Below, in pieces: positions 17,669 through 26,227 of a DNA stretch of 64,000 bases. Source of the DNA: Bradyrhizobium amphicarpaeae (GTDB lineage: Bacteria > Pseudomonadota > Alphaproteobacteria > Rhizobiales > Xanthobacteraceae); assembly GCF_002266435.3 (NCBI RefSeq), contig NZ_CP029426.2:2510001-2574000 (forward strand), written 5' to 3'. The position numbers and the translations under genes were made by a program. How positions within the stretch are numbered: position 1 is the first letter of the stretch; the number at the start of each line of letters is the position of its first letter. The notes beneath the pieces were generated by a model, which saw only the letters and a program-made list of their open reading frames with translations, was not told where the DNA came from and did no database searches.

Positions 17669-17878
17669 ATGTTCAAGGTCTCGGTTCTGGTCTGGATCAT
17701 GCTGGGTACGGTGCTCGCGGGCGTCAGCATGATCGTCGTGCTGATGGTGCCGAGCTTCGCCGCCGACGCAATCAGGAACATCCCCTATGCGGTCGCCGTG
17801 GGATTCGCGCTTGCGATGCCGCTGTCATACCTCGTGGCACGCCAGATCAACGGCGGGCAAGGTGTAAGCAAGGCGTGA
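17669..17878 (+). CDS. Small two-helix membrane protein
   Basis: A 69-residue protein; the ATG at 17669 follows a purine-rich AAGGAAGAAGAGAGG stretch at the right distance. Two hydrophobic helices (VLVWIMLGTVLAGVSMIVVLMV and PYAVAVGFALAMPLSYLVA) with a short charged tail. The family is not recognised; such small proteins are widespread in Bradyrhizobium. An upstream in-frame ATG at 17633 would add 12 residues but has no ribosome site. Confidence 0.6.
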   Translation: MFKVSVLVWIMLGTVLAGVSMIVVLMVPSFAADAIRNIPYAVAVGFALAMPLSYLVARQINGGQGVSKA

Positions 17879-17931
17879 CATTCGGACACTGACACTGGCG
17901 GCGCGCGTCACGCTGGCCTATCGTTCGACTC

Positions 17932-18276
17932 ATGCGTTTGAAATCCAACATATGGGTCGCGGCCTATTTGCGCCGGTGCCAGACCGAGGGCGTGTACGGC
18001 GCTGTGGTTCGTCGCGGTGCCGAGGAGGCGGGCGCGGTGTTCGTCAAGGTCACGCTGCTCGACGGGAATGCGATGCTCTACGCGCCGGCGCCGCAGACCT
18101 CTTACGACGACGACCGCCCGGTCGATCGCTTCTTCGTGCCGGTCGCACCGCAGCCTTTGCCGGAGCACACGGTCGAGGAACGTCTGGCCAAGGAAATCCG
18201 CTTCGATCCGGACGCCTGGATCGTCGAGACCGAGGACCGCGCGGGCCGGCATTTTCTCGAACTGGCGAAGACGTAA
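17932..18276 (+). CDS. DUF1491 family protein
   Basis: A 114-residue cytosolic protein conserved in alphaproteobacteria. The opening RLKSNIWVAAYLRRCQTEGVYGAVVRRG and the late EERLAKEIRFDPDAWIVETEDRAGRHFL are the hallmarks of DUF1491. No enzymatic function is established. It starts 53 bp after the preceding small gene and converges with the DUF2336 gene. Confidence 0.8.
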   Translation: MRLKSNIWVAAYLRRCQTEGVYGAVVRRGAEEAGAVFVKVTLLDGNAMLYAPAPQTSYDDDRPVDRFFVPVAPQPLPEHTVEERLAKEIRFDPDAWIVETEDRAGRHFLELAKT

Positions 18277-18335
18277 TTGCTCCGCCGTTATTGCAAGCTG
18301 GTTGCGTGCCCGGGCTACCCGCTAAACCGTCTGCG

Positions 18336-19316
18336 CTACCGCTCCGACGATCCGTCGGTACCGGTGCGGCGCGGCATCGCGCCGGGCTGCACGCCCGGCC
18401 GGGTCTGGCTTGCGCCGGCGCGGGCGCGCTGACGTTCACCGTCATGTAGGGACGGCTGGTATTTTGCGCGGGTGACGGCGAGTGTCGAGCCGCGCCACGC
18501 TGCCAGCATCACCAGCGCCGAACGGTCGCTGAGGCGGTCGTAGAGCCGCGACAGCCGGTACACCTCGTTCACGGAGGTGCCGATCGCCGGCTTGAAGAAC
18601 AGCAGGATGCGCTGGAAGTTCGGGCTCGGCATGTCGAGCGCGCGCGCGGCGACCGCCAGCGCCTCGCCGCCGGCATCGTCGACGATCTGGGCTGCGACGC
18701 GCGAGGGCAGGATCAGGCTATCGCCGAGCTCGAGGGTGAAATTCTCGACATCGCCCGCGATCGCCGCCATCTCCAGGATCTGCCATGCGCGCCTGGCTCG
18801 CGCGGTCGGAATGCGGGGCGCGGCCTTCAGTGGGGTCTGCGCCAGATTGTGCAGGATCAGCGCGCGTTCTGAGGAGCCGGCGCGGAAGAACATGTCGTGG
18901 ATCTCGGCGGCGTCCGTCGGCTGCATCGCCATGTTGGCGGCCATGCGCCGCTCGGCGTCGGTCGGCGTGCGGACCGGCGCGGGGGCGGGGGCGGGTGCGG
19001 GCGTCGGGATCTCGCGCGCCAACGGAACCCTGCGGCCTTCCTGCGCCGCGACCAGCCCGAGCTTCTGGAGAACCGGGATCGGCGCCTGCGGATAGATTGC
19101 CAGCCGCGCCTTGACCGCTGCGCGCGTGGCATCGTCGACCTGATCGATCAACCGCGTCGCAAGCTCGACGAATTGCCGCTGTTCGTCGTCGCTGTGGGTG
19201 CTCTTCTGGACGTAAAGGTCGGTCAGCACGCGCAGCAGCGTCGGCCGAACATCGACGCCTTCGCGACGGGAGAGCGACATCAGCCCGTCGAATCCGGGAA
19301 ACAGCGACTTGGTCAT
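18336..19316 (-). CDS. DUF2336 domain protein
   Basis: A 326-residue helical protein, matching the DUF2336 family typical of alphaproteobacteria. The N-terminal helical block (residues 1-105) is followed by a short PAPAPAPAPV linker near 110-118 and a second helical block (RAWQILEMAAIAGDVENFTLELGDSLILPSRVAAQIVDDAGGEAL). The last 40 residues are basic and low-complexity. No signal peptide or catalytic motif is visible and the function is unknown. Some family members lie near cell-cycle and chemotaxis genes; here a CtrA-like site lies just upstream. Confidence 0.78.
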   Translation of the reverse strand: MTKSLFPGFDGLMSLSRREGVDVRPTLLRVLTDLYVQKSTHSDDEQRQFVELATRLIDQVDDATRAAVKARLAIYPQAPIPVLQKLGLVAAQEGRRVPLAREIPTPAPAPAPAPVRTPTDAERRMAANMAMQPTDAAEIHDMFFRAGSSERALILHNLAQTPLKAAPRIPTARARRAWQILEMAAIAGDVENFTLELGDSLILPSRVAAQIVDDAGGEALAVAARALDMPSPNFQRILLFFKPAIGTSVNEVYRLSRLYDRLSDRSALVMLAAWRGSTLAVTRAKYQPSLHDGERQRARAGASQTRPGVQPGAMPRRTGTDGSSER

Positions 19317-19369
19317 GGAGGATACGCGACCTGGAAGAGATACTCGTCGCCAGCCTATCGCAGGCTCCT

Positions 19370-19385
19370 TTAAAGGCTCGTTAAG
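19370..19385. promoter_or_regulatory. Candidate CtrA-binding site
   Basis: TTAA-N7-TTAAG at 19370-19385 differs from the CtrA consensus TTAA-N7-TTAAC at one base. It lies 54-69 bp upstream of the DUF2336 start codon, where a promoter is expected. A single short site can occur by chance. Confidence 0.4.
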
Positions 19386-19567
19386 GAAAACGAGGCGTGA
19401 AGCCGAACGCTCGAATTGAAGCGAGTTCGTTCCGTAACGGGACGTCGCAGCCGGCCCGTGCAGTTACGGTTCCATTGCGACGTTTACACCCCGTTAACCA
19501 TGAACTGATCTTAATGAATGCATGTTGCACGGGCGCGCATGATCGCGCGGCAATCAAGAGAGCTGAC

Positions 19568-19756
19568 ATGGGGACCATCATTGAATTTCCGGCCGGTCGC
19601 CGGGTGGGCTCGTCGGGGGATGTCGCTCCGCGCGCGGACATGGGGACGATCCTGATCCTCCCCGTCATCCGTATCGAGCGCGAGGCAGACGAAACCAGCG
19701 GCGATCACGGCCCGGAGCAGGGCACAGCGCCGGGGCGCCGTCGTCGTCGTCGCTGA
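19568..19756 (+). CDS. Small protein with internal duplication
   Basis: A 62-residue protein starting MGTIIEFPAGRR. The motif ADMGTI(I/L) occurs twice, at the start and again near residue 25 (ADMGTILILPVIRIERE), and the matching DNA (GACATGGGGAC) is also repeated, which implies a short tandem duplication. The second half is acidic then arginine-rich (GRRRRRR at the end). A purine-rich AAGAGAGC ribosome site lies just upstream. No known domain. It ends 13 bp before the lipoprotein gene. Confidence 0.5.
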   Translation: MGTIIEFPAGRRVGSSGDVAPRADMGTILILPVIRIEREADETSGDHGPEQGTAPGRRRRRR

Positions 19757-19769
19757 TACCGGCTTTGCA

Positions 19770-20531
19770 GTGCCGGACACTATCCGCCAGATCCGATCTG
19801 TCCTGTCGGCTGCGATGCTCACGCTGCTGGCTGTGAGCCTCGGCGCGTGCAGCGGCGGCGATTTCGGCCGCACCCGCGCCGACATGCGCAGCGACGACAT
19901 GCATGCCTGGCTCGGCGCCGAGGTCACCGGCAGCGTCGGCCTGAAGCCGTCGCAATTTCAACTGACCGACGAGGAGCGCCAGCTGCGCGACCTCGCTTAT
20001 CCCATGATCGAGCCGCCGCTGTCGCGCCCCGCCTGGAAGAGCGTATTCGGCGACTACAAGGCGATGCCCTCGCCGTGGCGGCAGAAGATCGTATTCGACC
20101 GCACCATGTACGGGCGCACGCTGATCGACGAGCCGCACCGCTCGCATTCCTCGCGCTATGCGCAGCTGATGGAGGACGTGCGCAACGACATCACCCGCTT
20201 CGAGCCGTTCTTCGCCAGCGCGATCCGCGTCATCGACCTCGACCGGAAGCGCAATGCCAGCATGGCCCGCGTCTCGGCCCTCTCGCCGAGGGAGAGGGAC
20301 GACGCGGTCGCGCGCATGCAGGAGAACTCGCTGATCGTGCAGTGGGTGCAGCAATGCCTGGAGCAGCGCATCTCGTCTTACCGCTGGGCGCTGGAGCGCC
20401 TGGTGATCCAGGCCCCCGACGGCATGGCCGCCGACGCCGACCGCCTGATCGGCGAGCTCGCCGCCCAGACCGCCAACCCGCCGGTCCAGGCACAGCCGCG
20501 CTACGGCCGAGCGGTCATCTCGAAGGGCTGA
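19770..20531 (+). CDS. Lipoprotein of unknown function
   Basis: A 253-residue protein starting at a GTG. A signal peptide (RSVLSAAMLTLLAVSLGAC) ends in a lipobox LGAC, so the mature protein should carry a lipid at the cysteine near residue 27 and sit in the envelope. The mature part is mostly helical and charged (KSVFGDYKAMPSPWRQKIVFDRTMYG; NSLIVQWVQQCLEQRISSYRWALERLVIQ). I do not recognise a family with a known role. It is close behind the 62-residue gene. Confidence 0.7.
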   Translation: MPDTIRQIRSVLSAAMLTLLAVSLGACSGGDFGRTRADMRSDDMHAWLGAEVTGSVGLKPSQFQLTDEERQLRDLAYPMIEPPLSRPAWKSVFGDYKAMPSPWRQKIVFDRTMYGRTLIDEPHRSHSSRYAQLMEDVRNDITRFEPFFASAIRVIDLDRKRNASMARVSALSPRERDDAVARMQENSLIVQWVQQCLEQRISSYRWALERLVIQAPDGMAADADRLIGELAAQTANPPVQAQPRYGRAVISKG

Positions 20532-20680
20532 CGCACAAGGACCGTGGCCAGCGCAGCGCGGCACTCTCCGTGCAAATCGCCGCGACCAGGTCGGCCTCCA
20601 TTCGCGTTCGCAATTCCAAGCCGCCCCTGCCTGGCAAGCTTCATCCCGGTTAAGACACCGCGCGGGAACCCGGATTTAGC

Positions 20681-20708
20681 TTGTCCTTCCGGTCCGGATT
20701 GCTAGGAT
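20681..20708 (+). promoter_or_regulatory. Candidate promoter of the CHAT operon
   Basis: TTGTCC at 20681-20686, a 16-bp spacer and TAGGAT at 20703-20708 fit a sigma-70 type promoter 42 bp upstream of the CHAT gene start. A single promoter here would serve the four tightly spaced genes downstream. Confidence 0.45.
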
Positions 20709-20750
20709 TATCCTGTTTTCATCAAGTCATTTGCCCAAAGGTCCTTAGCG

Positions 20751-23700
20751 ATGCGCCACGACGCCCTGCGTCCTTTTGCGAGCCGTCCGGACGTTTCCCA
20801 CCGCATTCTGCTGCCGCTTGCCATCCTGCTCGGAACCACTGGCTCGGCCGCCGCGCTGAGCAAGGAAGCGGCGGTCGAGAATTGCCGGATGACCATCGGC
20901 AAGCCGATCGTGCAGGCCTGCATGCGCGCCGGTGGCGGCGCCAATCTCGAAGCCTGCCGTGCCAAGGCATCGCCCCAGGTCAGGGCCTGCGTGATGGCGG
21001 CGCTGAACGCAGCCAATGGCCGCGCCAATGTGGCTGTCGACATCCCCAAGGAAAGTGCGCCAAAGCTCGAGGCTGGCACGGCGCTTCCGAAGGACTTCGT
21101 CGCGCCGCCCCGCAGCATCGCCGACATCACCGCGGTTCTCGACGGCGACAAGCCCGACGAGAAAATGATCGCGGAACTCAAGTCGGATGCGGACGCCGTT
21201 CCGACCGGGAAGGAATCTCGCGCCGATCTCGCCCAGCTCTATTTCGACCGCGCCAACGCACGCGCCCAGCTTGGCCGGCTCGCTGAAGCGATGGCGGATG
21301 CCGACAAGGCCGCAGAGGTCGGGCGCGGCGCGGTTAGTCCGAACCTGCTGGGTCGTATCCTGCAACTCCAATCCCTGCAGCATGCGCTCGCGGGCGATCC
21401 GAAGCGCTCGCTCGAAATCATGCAGAGGCTGCTGCGCGAATCCGCCAGCATGCCCGGGGCCAAGGGATTGCAGTTCAACACCAACCGCGGCATCGCCAGC
21501 GTTCTCATCCAGATGGGCGACGTCGCGCAGGCCGAGGGTTATCTGCGCCGCAGCCAGACCGCGATCCAGGAGGCCCGCACCAGCGGTCATCCCAATTGGC
21601 GAGCGTCCTACGCCAAATTCGGCCAGAGCTGGGAAGGCGAGCTGGAGCTCGGCCGTGCGTTGATCTTCGAGGCGCGAGGACAGTTTGCCGACGCCGAGAT
21701 GGCCTATCGCAACGCCGAGCTGCGCAAGCGCGCGAGCACCAAGCCGATCCTGGAAGCCGACAATCCGCCCGCGGAAACCATCCTGTTGCAGGCGATCGAC
21801 GGCATCATCCTGAACCAGGCGCGCATGAAGGCGAAGCAGGGCAGGCTCGCCGAGGCCGAGGTGGATGCGCGCCGTGCGCTGTTGTCGCGCCTGAAGGATA
21901 CCGGCAAGTACAATTCCGTCACACCGCGCTTCGTGATGGGGCTTGCGGGCATCCTTGTCGACCAGGGCCGCTACGAAGAGGCCGAAAAGCTCGGACGCGT
22001 CGCCCTCGAAATCAACCACAAGGTGGGCGTCCCGGAAGACTCGCAGGCGACGGTGCAATTGCTGTCGCAGCTCGCCGGCATCCTCACACTTCGCCGTCAG
22101 AACGCTGAAGCCGGCGCGATGTTCGCGCGGATCGACAAGGCCGTTGCCGGCTGGGATCCCCAGCGCCGCCAGGTGTTCGAGCTCAATCCGTCCCGCATCC
22201 TGTCGCTCTATGGTTCGGGGCAATTGGACGCCGGCATCGCCGCCGCCGAGCAACTCGTGAAAAAGCAGATCGCGCGGGTCGGCGAGAATCATTTCGACGC
22301 CGCGTCGGCGCGCGGCACCCTGGCCATGGGCTTGATGCGCGCCGGACGCGACGCCGAGGCGATCCGCGAATACAAGGCCGCCATCCCGGTCATGATGGCG
22401 GGCGCCAACGAGAACGCCGACGACGAGAACACGACCGTGGTCGCCGCGCGCAGCCAGCGCCTGCAGGCCATCGTCGAGAGCTATCTGGTGCTGCTGGCCA
22501 GGGCCGAGGGGACCAACAAGGATGTCGGCGAAGAGACGTTCAGTCTCGCCGACGCCATCCGCGGCCGTTCGGTGCAGCAGGCCCTCGCCGCCTCGAGCGC
22601 GCGCGCGGCCGCAAAGGATCCCGCGCTCGCCGAGCTCGTGCGCAAGGAGCAGGATCTGACCAAGCAGGTCAACGCTCAGCTCGGCACGCTCAACAACGTG
22701 CTCTCCCTTCCAGCGGCGGAGCGCGACGACAAGGGTGTTGCACAGACCCAGGCCTCGATCGCGGCGTTGCGTGGGCAGCGCGACAAGGCACGGCAAGAGA
22801 TCAAGCAGAAGTTCCCGATCTACGCCGATCTGGTTTCGCCCCGGCCGCCTGCTGTCGGCGAAATCCGCGCCACGCTGGCCGACGACGAGGCCATGCTGTC
22901 ATTCTATTTCGGCCAGAACGCCAGCTTCGTCTGGGCTGTGTCGAAATCGGGGCCGGTGGCGTTCGCCGCCGTGCCGGCCAGGATCGGCGACATCGAGAGC
23001 AAGATCCGCAAGCTGCGCGAAGCGCTCGAGCCGCAGGCCGCGATGATCTCGGACATTCCGCCGTTCGACCTCGCGCTCGGCCATGAGCTCTACGAACTCC
23101 TGCTCAAGCCTGTCGAGAGCGGATGGAAGCCGGCCAAGAAGCTGATCGTCGTCACCAATGGCGCGCTCGGGCTATTGCCGCTGTCGCTGTTGCCGACCGC
23201 GAAGGTCGAGGTGGCGGCCGACGAGGACCCGCTGTTCACAGGCTACCGCAACGTGCCGTGGCTGGCGCGGACCCATGCCGTGTCGACGGTGCCGTCGGCG
23301 GCAGCGCTGCGCACGCTGCGGCAATTGCCGCCGGGCAAGCCCGGCCGCGGCGACCTCGTCGCCTTCGGCGATCCCTATTTCAACAGGGATCAGCAGGCCG
23401 AGGCGGACGTCGCCGGGGAGAAGGTGCAGGTCGCCGATGCCGGCGGCAATGTCACGCGCGGCGGCCCGTTGAAGCGGCGCAACAGTCCCAAGCTCGAAGG
23501 CGTTGACAGTGCCGAGCTCGGTCTGCTGCCGCGCCTTCCCGACACCGCGGACGAACTGAAGTCGATCGCGCTGGCGCTGCAGGCCGATCCCTCGAAGGTG
23601 CTGTTCCTCGGCAAGGATGCCACCGAGAGCGCGGTGAAGACCATGAATCTGTCCGGCTTCAGAATTCTGGCCTTCGCCACCCACGGCCTCGTTCCGGGCG

Positions 23701-24155
23701 AGCTGAACGGGCTGACGCAGCCGGCGCTCGCGCTGTCGTCGCCTGCGGTGACAGGCGAGGGCGGCGACGGTCTCCTGACCATGGAGGAGATTCTCGGCCT
23801 CAAGCTCGATGCGGACTGGGTGATCCTTTCGGCCTGCAACACCGGCGCGGGAGCCGGTGCCGGCGCCGAGGCGGCGTCAGGACTCGGCCGCGCCTTCTTC
23901 TATGCCGGAACGCGTGCGTTGCTGGTGACGAACTGGTCGGTGCATTCGCAGTCGGCGCGGCAATTGGTGACGGATCTGTTCAAGCGGCAGGCCGACGATC
24001 CCAAGCTCTCGCGCAGCGAAGCGCTGCGGCAGGCGGCAATGGCCCTCGTCGACGGTCCCGGCTATCTCAACAGCGAGGGCAAGACCGAGTTTGCGTATGC
24101 GCATCCGCTGTTCTGGGCGCCTTACACGATCATCGGCGATGGCGGCTTGCGGTGA
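20751..24155 (+). CDS. Exported TPR-CHAT protease-like protein
   Basis: A 1134-residue protein. Residues 1-36 look like a signal peptide (LLPLAILLGTTGSAAALS), which would place the protein in the periplasm. A Cys-containing region (about 45-83) and a TPR array follow (about 150-600; for example LYFDRANARAQLGRLAEAMADADKAAEVG and EAEKLGRVALEINHKVG). Then comes a charged linker with coiled-coil character and a C-terminal CHAT domain (about 760-1134). The CHAT catalytic pair is intact: H978 in FATHG and C1029 in LSACNTG; the closing HPLFWAPYTIIGDG is also diagnostic. CHAT domains are caspase/separase-like cysteine proteases. It heads a four-gene operon with an exported Ig-like protein and two zinc-ribbon proteins. 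Confidence 0.88.
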   Translation: MRHDALRPFASRPDVSHRILLPLAILLGTTGSAAALSKEAAVENCRMTIGKPIVQACMRAGGGANLEACRAKASPQVRACVMAALNAANGRANVAVDIPKESAPKLEAGTALPKDFVAPPRSIADITAVLDGDKPDEKMIAELKSDADAVPTGKESRADLAQLYFDRANARAQLGRLAEAMADADKAAEVGRGAVSPNLLGRILQLQSLQHALAGDPKRSLEIMQRLLRESASMPGAKGLQFNTNRGIASVLIQMGDVAQAEGYLRRSQTAIQEARTSGHPNWRASYAKFGQSWEGELELGRALIFEARGQFADAEMAYRNAELRKRASTKPILEADNPPAETILLQAIDGIILNQARMKAKQGRLAEAEVDARRALLSRLKDTGKYNSVTPRFVMGLAGILVDQGRYEEAEKLGRVALEINHKVGVPEDSQATVQLLSQLAGILTLRRQNAEAGAMFARIDKAVAGWDPQRRQVFELNPSRILSLYGSGQLDAGIAAAEQLVKKQIARVGENHFDAASARGTLAMGLMRAGRDAEAIREYKAAIPVMMAGANENADDENTTVVAARSQRLQAIVESYLVLLARAEGTNKDVGEETFSLADAIRGRSVQQALAASSARAAAKDPALAELVRKEQDLTKQVNAQLGTLNNVLSLPAAERDDKGVAQTQASIAALRGQRDKARQEIKQKFPIYADLVSPRPPAVGEIRATLADDEAMLSFYFGQNASFVWAVSKSGPVAFAAVPARIGDIESKIRKLREALEPQAAMISDIPPFDLALGHELYELLLKPVESGWKPAKKLIVVTNGALGLLPLSLLPTAKVEVAADEDPLFTGYRNVPWLARTHAVSTVPSAAALRTLRQLPPGKPGRGDLVAFGDPYFNRDQQAEADVAGEKVQVADAGGNVTRGGPLKRRNSPKLEGVDSAELGLLPRLPDTADELKSIALALQADPSKVLFLGKDATESAVKTMNLSGFRILAFATHGLVPGELNGLTQPALALSSPAVTGEGGDGLLTMEEILGLKLDADWVILSACNTGAGAGAGAEAASGLGRAFFYAGTRALLVTNWSVHSQSARQLVTDLFKRQADDPKLSRSEALRQAAMALVDGPGYLNSEGKTEFAYAHPLFWAPYTIIGDGGLR

Positions 24156-24183
24156 CGAGCAGGCGACAAGGGGTGAAAAGACG

Positions 24184-24627
24184 ATGAAGCGGACTGTTCT
24201 GTTGGGCGTTTTGGCGGCAGCTTTGTTGCTTTCGGCACCCTCGCGCGCCACGCAATTGATCACTGAGGAAGAAGCCAAGCTGCCGCCTCCGAAAGGCGCG
24301 GTCGCGGCCGACCGACGCGGCATCCTGCGCGGCCCGAAGGTCGAATTCATCTCGCCCGGCGAGTCGGTCAGTTCTCCCATGCCGCTGGTGCTGAAGTTCG
24401 AATCGTTCGGCGGCGCGAAGATCGACCCGGACTCGGTCAAGATGCTCTTCCTCCGGACGCCGAATGTGGATCTTACTGCGCGGGTGAAGCCGTTCGTGAA
24501 GGCCGAGGGCATCAACATGCAGGACGCCGAGCTGCCGCCGGGCGAATACACGGTGCGGGTCGACGTCAAGGACAGCGACGGCCGGCCCGGCACGACCGTA
24601 TTTACGCTGAAAGTCAAACCCAAGTGA
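24184..24627 (+). CDS. Exported Ig-like/FixG-type beta-sandwich protein
   Basis: A 147-residue protein with a clear signal peptide (RTVLLGVLAAALLLSAPSRA, cut near residue 22-24). The mature part has a short Pro-rich lead and then an apparent single beta-sandwich (VEFISPGESVSSPMPLVLKF; the end reads PPGEYTVRVDVKDSDGRPG). No catalytic motif is visible. Such domains usually mediate protein contacts. It starts 28 bp after the CHAT stop and overlaps the next gene by 4 nt, so it is part of the operon; a role as periplasmic partner or substrate of the CHAT protein is inference. Confidence 0.7.
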   Translation: MKRTVLLGVLAAALLLSAPSRATQLITEEEAKLPPPKGAVAADRRGILRGPKVEFISPGESVSSPMPLVLKFESFGGAKIDPDSVKMLFLRTPNVDLTARVKPFVKAEGINMQDAELPPGEYTVRVDVKDSDGRPGTTVFTLKVKPK

Positions 24628-24821
24628 GCTGTCCCTATTGCTGCGCCGGGACTGCGGAGGGCGCGCTGGTTTGCAGCGCCTGCGGGCGCGACATCGCCGT
24701 TCCCGCGACGTTGATCGCGGAGCGGGACGATCTGCTGCGCAAGCGCGAGGAATTGCGCGATGAGTTGAGACGGGCGAGAGACGAGGTCGAAGCCATCACC
24801 AGGCGAAGGAAGTCGCGCTAG
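24624..24821 (+). CDS. Small zinc-ribbon coiled-coil protein
   Basis: A 65-residue protein starting with a GTG that overlaps the preceding stop (GTGA). Two CxxC knuckles, CPYC at 3-6 and CSAC at 17-20, form a zinc ribbon; the rest is a single charged helix (ERDDLLRKREELRDELRRA) likely to be coiled coil. No signal peptide, so cytosolic. It shares ribbon spacing with the next protein and may be a soluble partner of it. Confidence 0.72.
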   Translation: MSCPYCCAGTAEGALVCSACGRDIAVPATLIAERDDLLRKREELRDELRRARDEVEAITRRRKSR

Positions 24822-24823
24822 CG

Positions 24824-25588
24824 ATGGAATGTCCGTTCTGCGCCGAGACGATCAAGGACGAGGCGATCGCGTGCAAGCATTGCTCGCGGGACCTGCGCAT
24901 CGTGCGGCCGATGCTGGCCGAAATCGACGACATCGTCGCCGACCTGGACAAGCTCAGGCGCGATCTCGACCGCGTCCATGTCCGGCTCGAACGCTACAAG
25001 AACCCGCTGCGCTATTACGGGACGCATGCGGTATTTTACGTCGCCGTTCCATCCCTGTTGCTGGTGGTCGCGCATGTGCTCGTGACCATCACCTTCAATG
25101 TCTCGCCGATCCCGCTGCGGATCGCCTCGATCGCCATACCGCTCCTGTTCGGCTTCGTGGCTTATCCCCTGCACCGTGTCTCCACTCTGACGGCGCTCGT
25201 GCTGGCTTTCCTGATGGCGCTGGTCAGCATCTCGGCGATGCTGACAGTGACCGGCGTTCACGATCACGTTCCGATCTTGCCGGAAGCCTGGATCGAATGG
25301 CGCGAAGTGTTCGAATATGGCGCCAGCATCCTGCTGGCTTTCGTCTCCGGAAACATCCTGAGTGTGGTGATCTTCCAGGTACTGCCCCGCGTGTTGACGC
25401 AGGGCGGCAAGCCGAACGCGTTCGCCTTCCGCGTCGCACGCCTGTTGGGGCAGCACGTCGGCGAAGAGCAGTTGCGCCGCCGCGCCCGCCTGATCCAGGA
25501 CCTCATGCAGACCATCGGCCCGTTGGCTGGCGTCGCAGCCACAGGCGTCGGCTCCATCTATGCAGGCTTGAAAGGCCTTGTCGGATAG
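24824..25588 (+). CDS. Zinc-ribbon polytopic membrane protein
   Basis: A 254-residue protein, 2 nt after the previous stop. An N-terminal zinc ribbon (CPFC at 3-6, CKHC at 17-20) leads into a coiled-coil helix (ADLDKLRRDLDRVHVRLERYK), then four hydrophobic helices (about 70-90, 96-118, 120-140 and 165-190), and a cytosolic C-terminal helix. The ribbon-plus-coil header is the same as in the small protein just upstream. This looks like a receptor or scaffold between cytosol and inner membrane. It is the last gene of the CHAT operon. No enzyme motif is visible. Confidence 0.72.
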   Translation: MECPFCAETIKDEAIACKHCSRDLRIVRPMLAEIDDIVADLDKLRRDLDRVHVRLERYKNPLRYYGTHAVFYVAVPSLLLVVAHVLVTITFNVSPIPLRIASIAIPLLFGFVAYPLHRVSTLTALVLAFLMALVSISAMLTVTGVHDHVPILPEAWIEWREVFEYGASILLAFVSGNILSVVIFQVLPRVLTQGGKPNAFAFRVARLLGQHVGEEQLRRRARLIQDLMQTIGPLAGVAATGVGSIYAGLKGLVG

Positions 25589-25808
25589 AGGTTGCGCGAA
25601 GCCTTTCGCCGCCGCTTTCGCTCACCTTGCGGGTGGGCCGCAGCGGCCTCGCTCGCAACGACAGCCGCCGGTGATGGTGCTCATGCGTTTGTCCGATCGA
25701 CGATGGAGTTCGTAGATCGATAGCGCCCGTGATGCGCGCCTTCAACTGCGCAAGCCTGTTGAAACTGCGTCCTACTGTCGCCTGACAGCTGTTGCCATCG
25801 AGGTCCGT

Positions 25809-26210
25809 CTAACCTGCTTCGACGACTTCGCCGTCTTCCTTGACGAACCGGCCGACCGGATGATCCAGGAGGTCGACGACCGCTTCGGAAGGCCGGCACA
25901 AGCGCGCCCCCTTGTCCGTGATCACGATCGGCCGGTTGATGAGGATGGGATGTGCGAGCATCTGGTCGATCAACTCGTCGTCGGACCATTTGGGATCGTC
26001 GAGGCCGAGCTCTCGAAACGGCGTGCCCTTTTCGCGCAGCAGCGCACGGACCGGGATCCCCATGGCCTTGACGAGCGCGATCAGTCTGTCGCGCGAGGGC
26101 GGCGTCTTCAGATACTCGATCACGACGGGCTCGACGCCGCTCTGGCGGATCATCGCCAGCGTGTTGCGCGAGGTGCCGCAATCGGGGTTGTGATAGATCG
26201 TGACACTCAT
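25809..26210 (-). CDS. arsC: Arsenate reductase, glutaredoxin-dependent (ArsC/Spx fold)
   Basis: A 133-residue protein; the ATG at 26208-26210 (MSVTIYHNPDCGTSRNT) gives the normal length. Catalytic C11 sits in the NPDCGTSRNTL motif, and RALLREKGTPFRELGL and IDQMLAHPILINRPIV are the family's other hallmarks. It reduces arsenate to arsenite with glutathione and glutaredoxin. It is the last gene of the leftward ars operon, 17 bp after acr3, so the operon carries two unrelated arsenate reductases. Confidence 0.92.
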   Translation of the reverse strand: MSVTIYHNPDCGTSRNTLAMIRQSGVEPVVIEYLKTPPSRDRLIALVKAMGIPVRALLREKGTPFRELGLDDPKWSDDELIDQMLAHPILINRPIVITDKGARLCRPSEAVVDLLDHPVGRFVKEDGEVVEAG

Positions 26211-26227
26211 GGTCGGGTCTCCACGCT

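Noticed and set aside
20745..22796. 683-codon minus-strand frame over the CHAT gene
   Set aside because: Antisense shadow; the plus strand carries a well-defined TPR-CHAT protein over the same bases.
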